Shown here in pieces: positions 63,202-64,000 of a DNA stretch of 64,000 bases. Below the pieces are notes generated by a model, which did not search any database, was not told the origin of the DNA, and saw nothing but the letters and a program-made list of their open reading frames with translations. A program made the translations under genes and the position numbers. Position 1 is the stretch's first letter, and the number at the start of each line of letters is the position of its first letter. Source of the DNA: Pollutibacter sp044353505 (GTDB lineage Bacteria > Bacteroidota > Bacteroidia > Chitinophagales > Chitinophagaceae); NCBI GenBank assembly GCA_044353505.1, contig JBILBU010000007.1, positions 1 through 64,000 on the forward strand. Reading direction: 5' to 3'.

Positions 63202-63224
63202 ACCCTAAATACTTAATTAAACAG

Positions 63225-64000
63225 TTGAAGAAGAAAATAATCATATTAGGCGGTGGCGAAAGCGGGGTTGGTGCAGCCTTGCTCTGCAAGCAGCAGGGCT
63301 ATGATGTATTCTTGTCTGATGCTGGGCAGTTGAAAAGTAATTATCAACAAGAGCTGGAAGAGAATGGCATTGCATTTGAACAGGGTGGTCATACTGCAGC
63401 AACAGTTCTTTCGGCAGATGAGGTGATGAAGAGTCCTGGTATCCCCAACAACAACAGCATGGTTATGGCGATTGTGGAAAATAAGATTCCCATCATCAGC
63501 GAAATGGAACTGGCCTATCGCCACAAGGGCGAAAGCAGAATTATTGGAATTACTGGAAGCAATGGTAAAACCACCACCACTTCAATGATTTATCATATCT
63601 GTAAAGAAAGTGGAATCGACTGTGCAATGGTTGGAAATATTGGCATATCGATATCCCGACAAATCGCTGTTGATCCACGTCGTCTATATGTCGTGGAAAT
63701 CAGCAGCTTTCAATTGGATGACATCATTTCATTCAGACCAGATGTTGCTGTACTTACAAATATTACGGAGGATCATCTCGACAGGTATGATCATGACTTT
63801 GAAAAATATATCGCTTCAAAATTCAATATCGTTAAGAACCAGACTGAACAAGATTTCTTCATCTACAATGCAGATGATCCTGTAACCGTCAACTTTCTAA
63901 ACAAATATCCATTTCATTCTAAACCACTACCGATTAGTATGCAAAGAGAACAACCAAAAGGTGCCTTCATTAAAGACGGCATGATGCAGCTGAAGCAAGG
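63225..64000 (+). CDS. murD: UDP-N-acetylmuramoylalanine-D-glutamate ligase, 3' end beyond the window
   Basis: The first 258 codons of MurD run from a TTG at 63225 to the window edge without a stop. The translation begins KKKIIILGGGESGVGAALL, and has the ATP loop GITGSNGKTTTTSM (about 106-119), MVGNIG, VEISSFQLDD and LTNITEDHLDRYD. The gene follows mraY by 23 bases, in the normal dcw order. There is no in-frame ATG before the first conserved strand, so TTG is the likely start. MurD adds D-glutamate to UDP-MurNAc-L-alanine. Confidence 0.93.
   Translation, partial: MKKKIIILGGGESGVGAALLCKQQGYDVFLSDAGQLKSNYQQELEENGIAFEQGGHTAATVLSADEVMKSPGIPNNNSMVMAIVENKIPIISEMELAYRHKGESRIIGITGSNGKTTTTSMIYHICKESGIDCAMVGNIGISISRQIAVDPRRLYVVEISSFQLDDIISFRPDVAVLTNITEDHLDRYDHDFEKYIASKFNIVKNQTEQDFFIYNADDPVTVNFLNKYPFHSKPLPISMQREQPKGAFIKDGMMQLKQ

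Overview
The window reads as a stretch of chromosome from a member of the Bacteroidota, most likely Chitinophagaceae or a close relative; family level is inference. Signs seen directly are: few purine-rich ribosome binding sites; -7 promoter elements of the Bacteroidota form TAnnTTTG; a secreted metalloprotease ending in a type IX secretion (Por) sorting-like tail; an RprY-type response regulator; the ftsX / DUF3098 / uppP neighbourhood; a leucyl-tRNA synthetase with the extra insertions usual in this phylum; and a very short ATP synthase epsilon subunit. I see no rRNA, tRNA, CRISPR array, transposase or phage gene. Coding density is about 95 %, and only one gene-free stretch is longer than 300 bases (8984-9411, filled by repeats).

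Layout. 1-4.1 kb: atpH and atpA closed by a strong terminator, then an ABC-2 type exporter pair. 4.1-13.5 kb: an accessory sugar-related region with a ThuA/PQQ-dehydrogenase/cytochrome c fusion lipoprotein, a sialate O-acetylesterase, a Tat-exported Gfo/Idh/MocA oxidoreductase, a SUMF1-fold protein lacking its catalytic cysteines, a Tat-exported hydroxypyruvate isomerase homologue and a LolA-like secreted protein. 13.5-24.2 kb: an outer-membrane protein, pdxA, rsmA, a 2-hydroxyacid dehydrogenase, greA, a HIT protein, ruvC, a DUF3108 protein, a metallo-beta-lactamase-fold hydrolase, an MFS exporter, uppP, DUF3098 and ftsX. 24.3-40.8 kb: leuS, ruvB, a histidine kinase and an RprY-like regulator, a groES homologue, recQ, a copper P-type ATPase, tsaE, alanine dehydrogenase, a sugar nucleotidyltransferase, fumC, a stand-alone B12-binding domain and gltX. 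40.9-50.9 kb: a secreted metalloprotease with a small secreted partner, a CoA-binding protein, the E2 subunit of a 2-oxoacid dehydrogenase, dnaX and the glycerol operon glpK-glpD-glpF. 51-56.3 kb: atpD-atpC, yqgE, an RprX-like kinase and queA. 56.4-64 kb: the start of the division and cell-wall (dcw) cluster, mraZ-rsmH-ftsL-ftsI-murE-mraY-murD, with murD running off the end.

The most unusual non-coding content is a set of intergenic short-period repeats (9-mer or 7-mer units) at 8981-9411, 52893-52991 and 57882-57967. Each is bounded by inverted repeats, runs into the stop codon of at least one flanking gene, and could fold into a large hairpin. Two of the three share the motif GAAATACAAGG. 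Other non-coding points are four GTG boxes at exact 10-base spacing before mraZ that look like an MraZ operator, a recurrent TAnnTTT element 4-7 bases before ATG codons suggesting leaderless transcripts, and a tandem palindromic 23-mer at 43087-43133.
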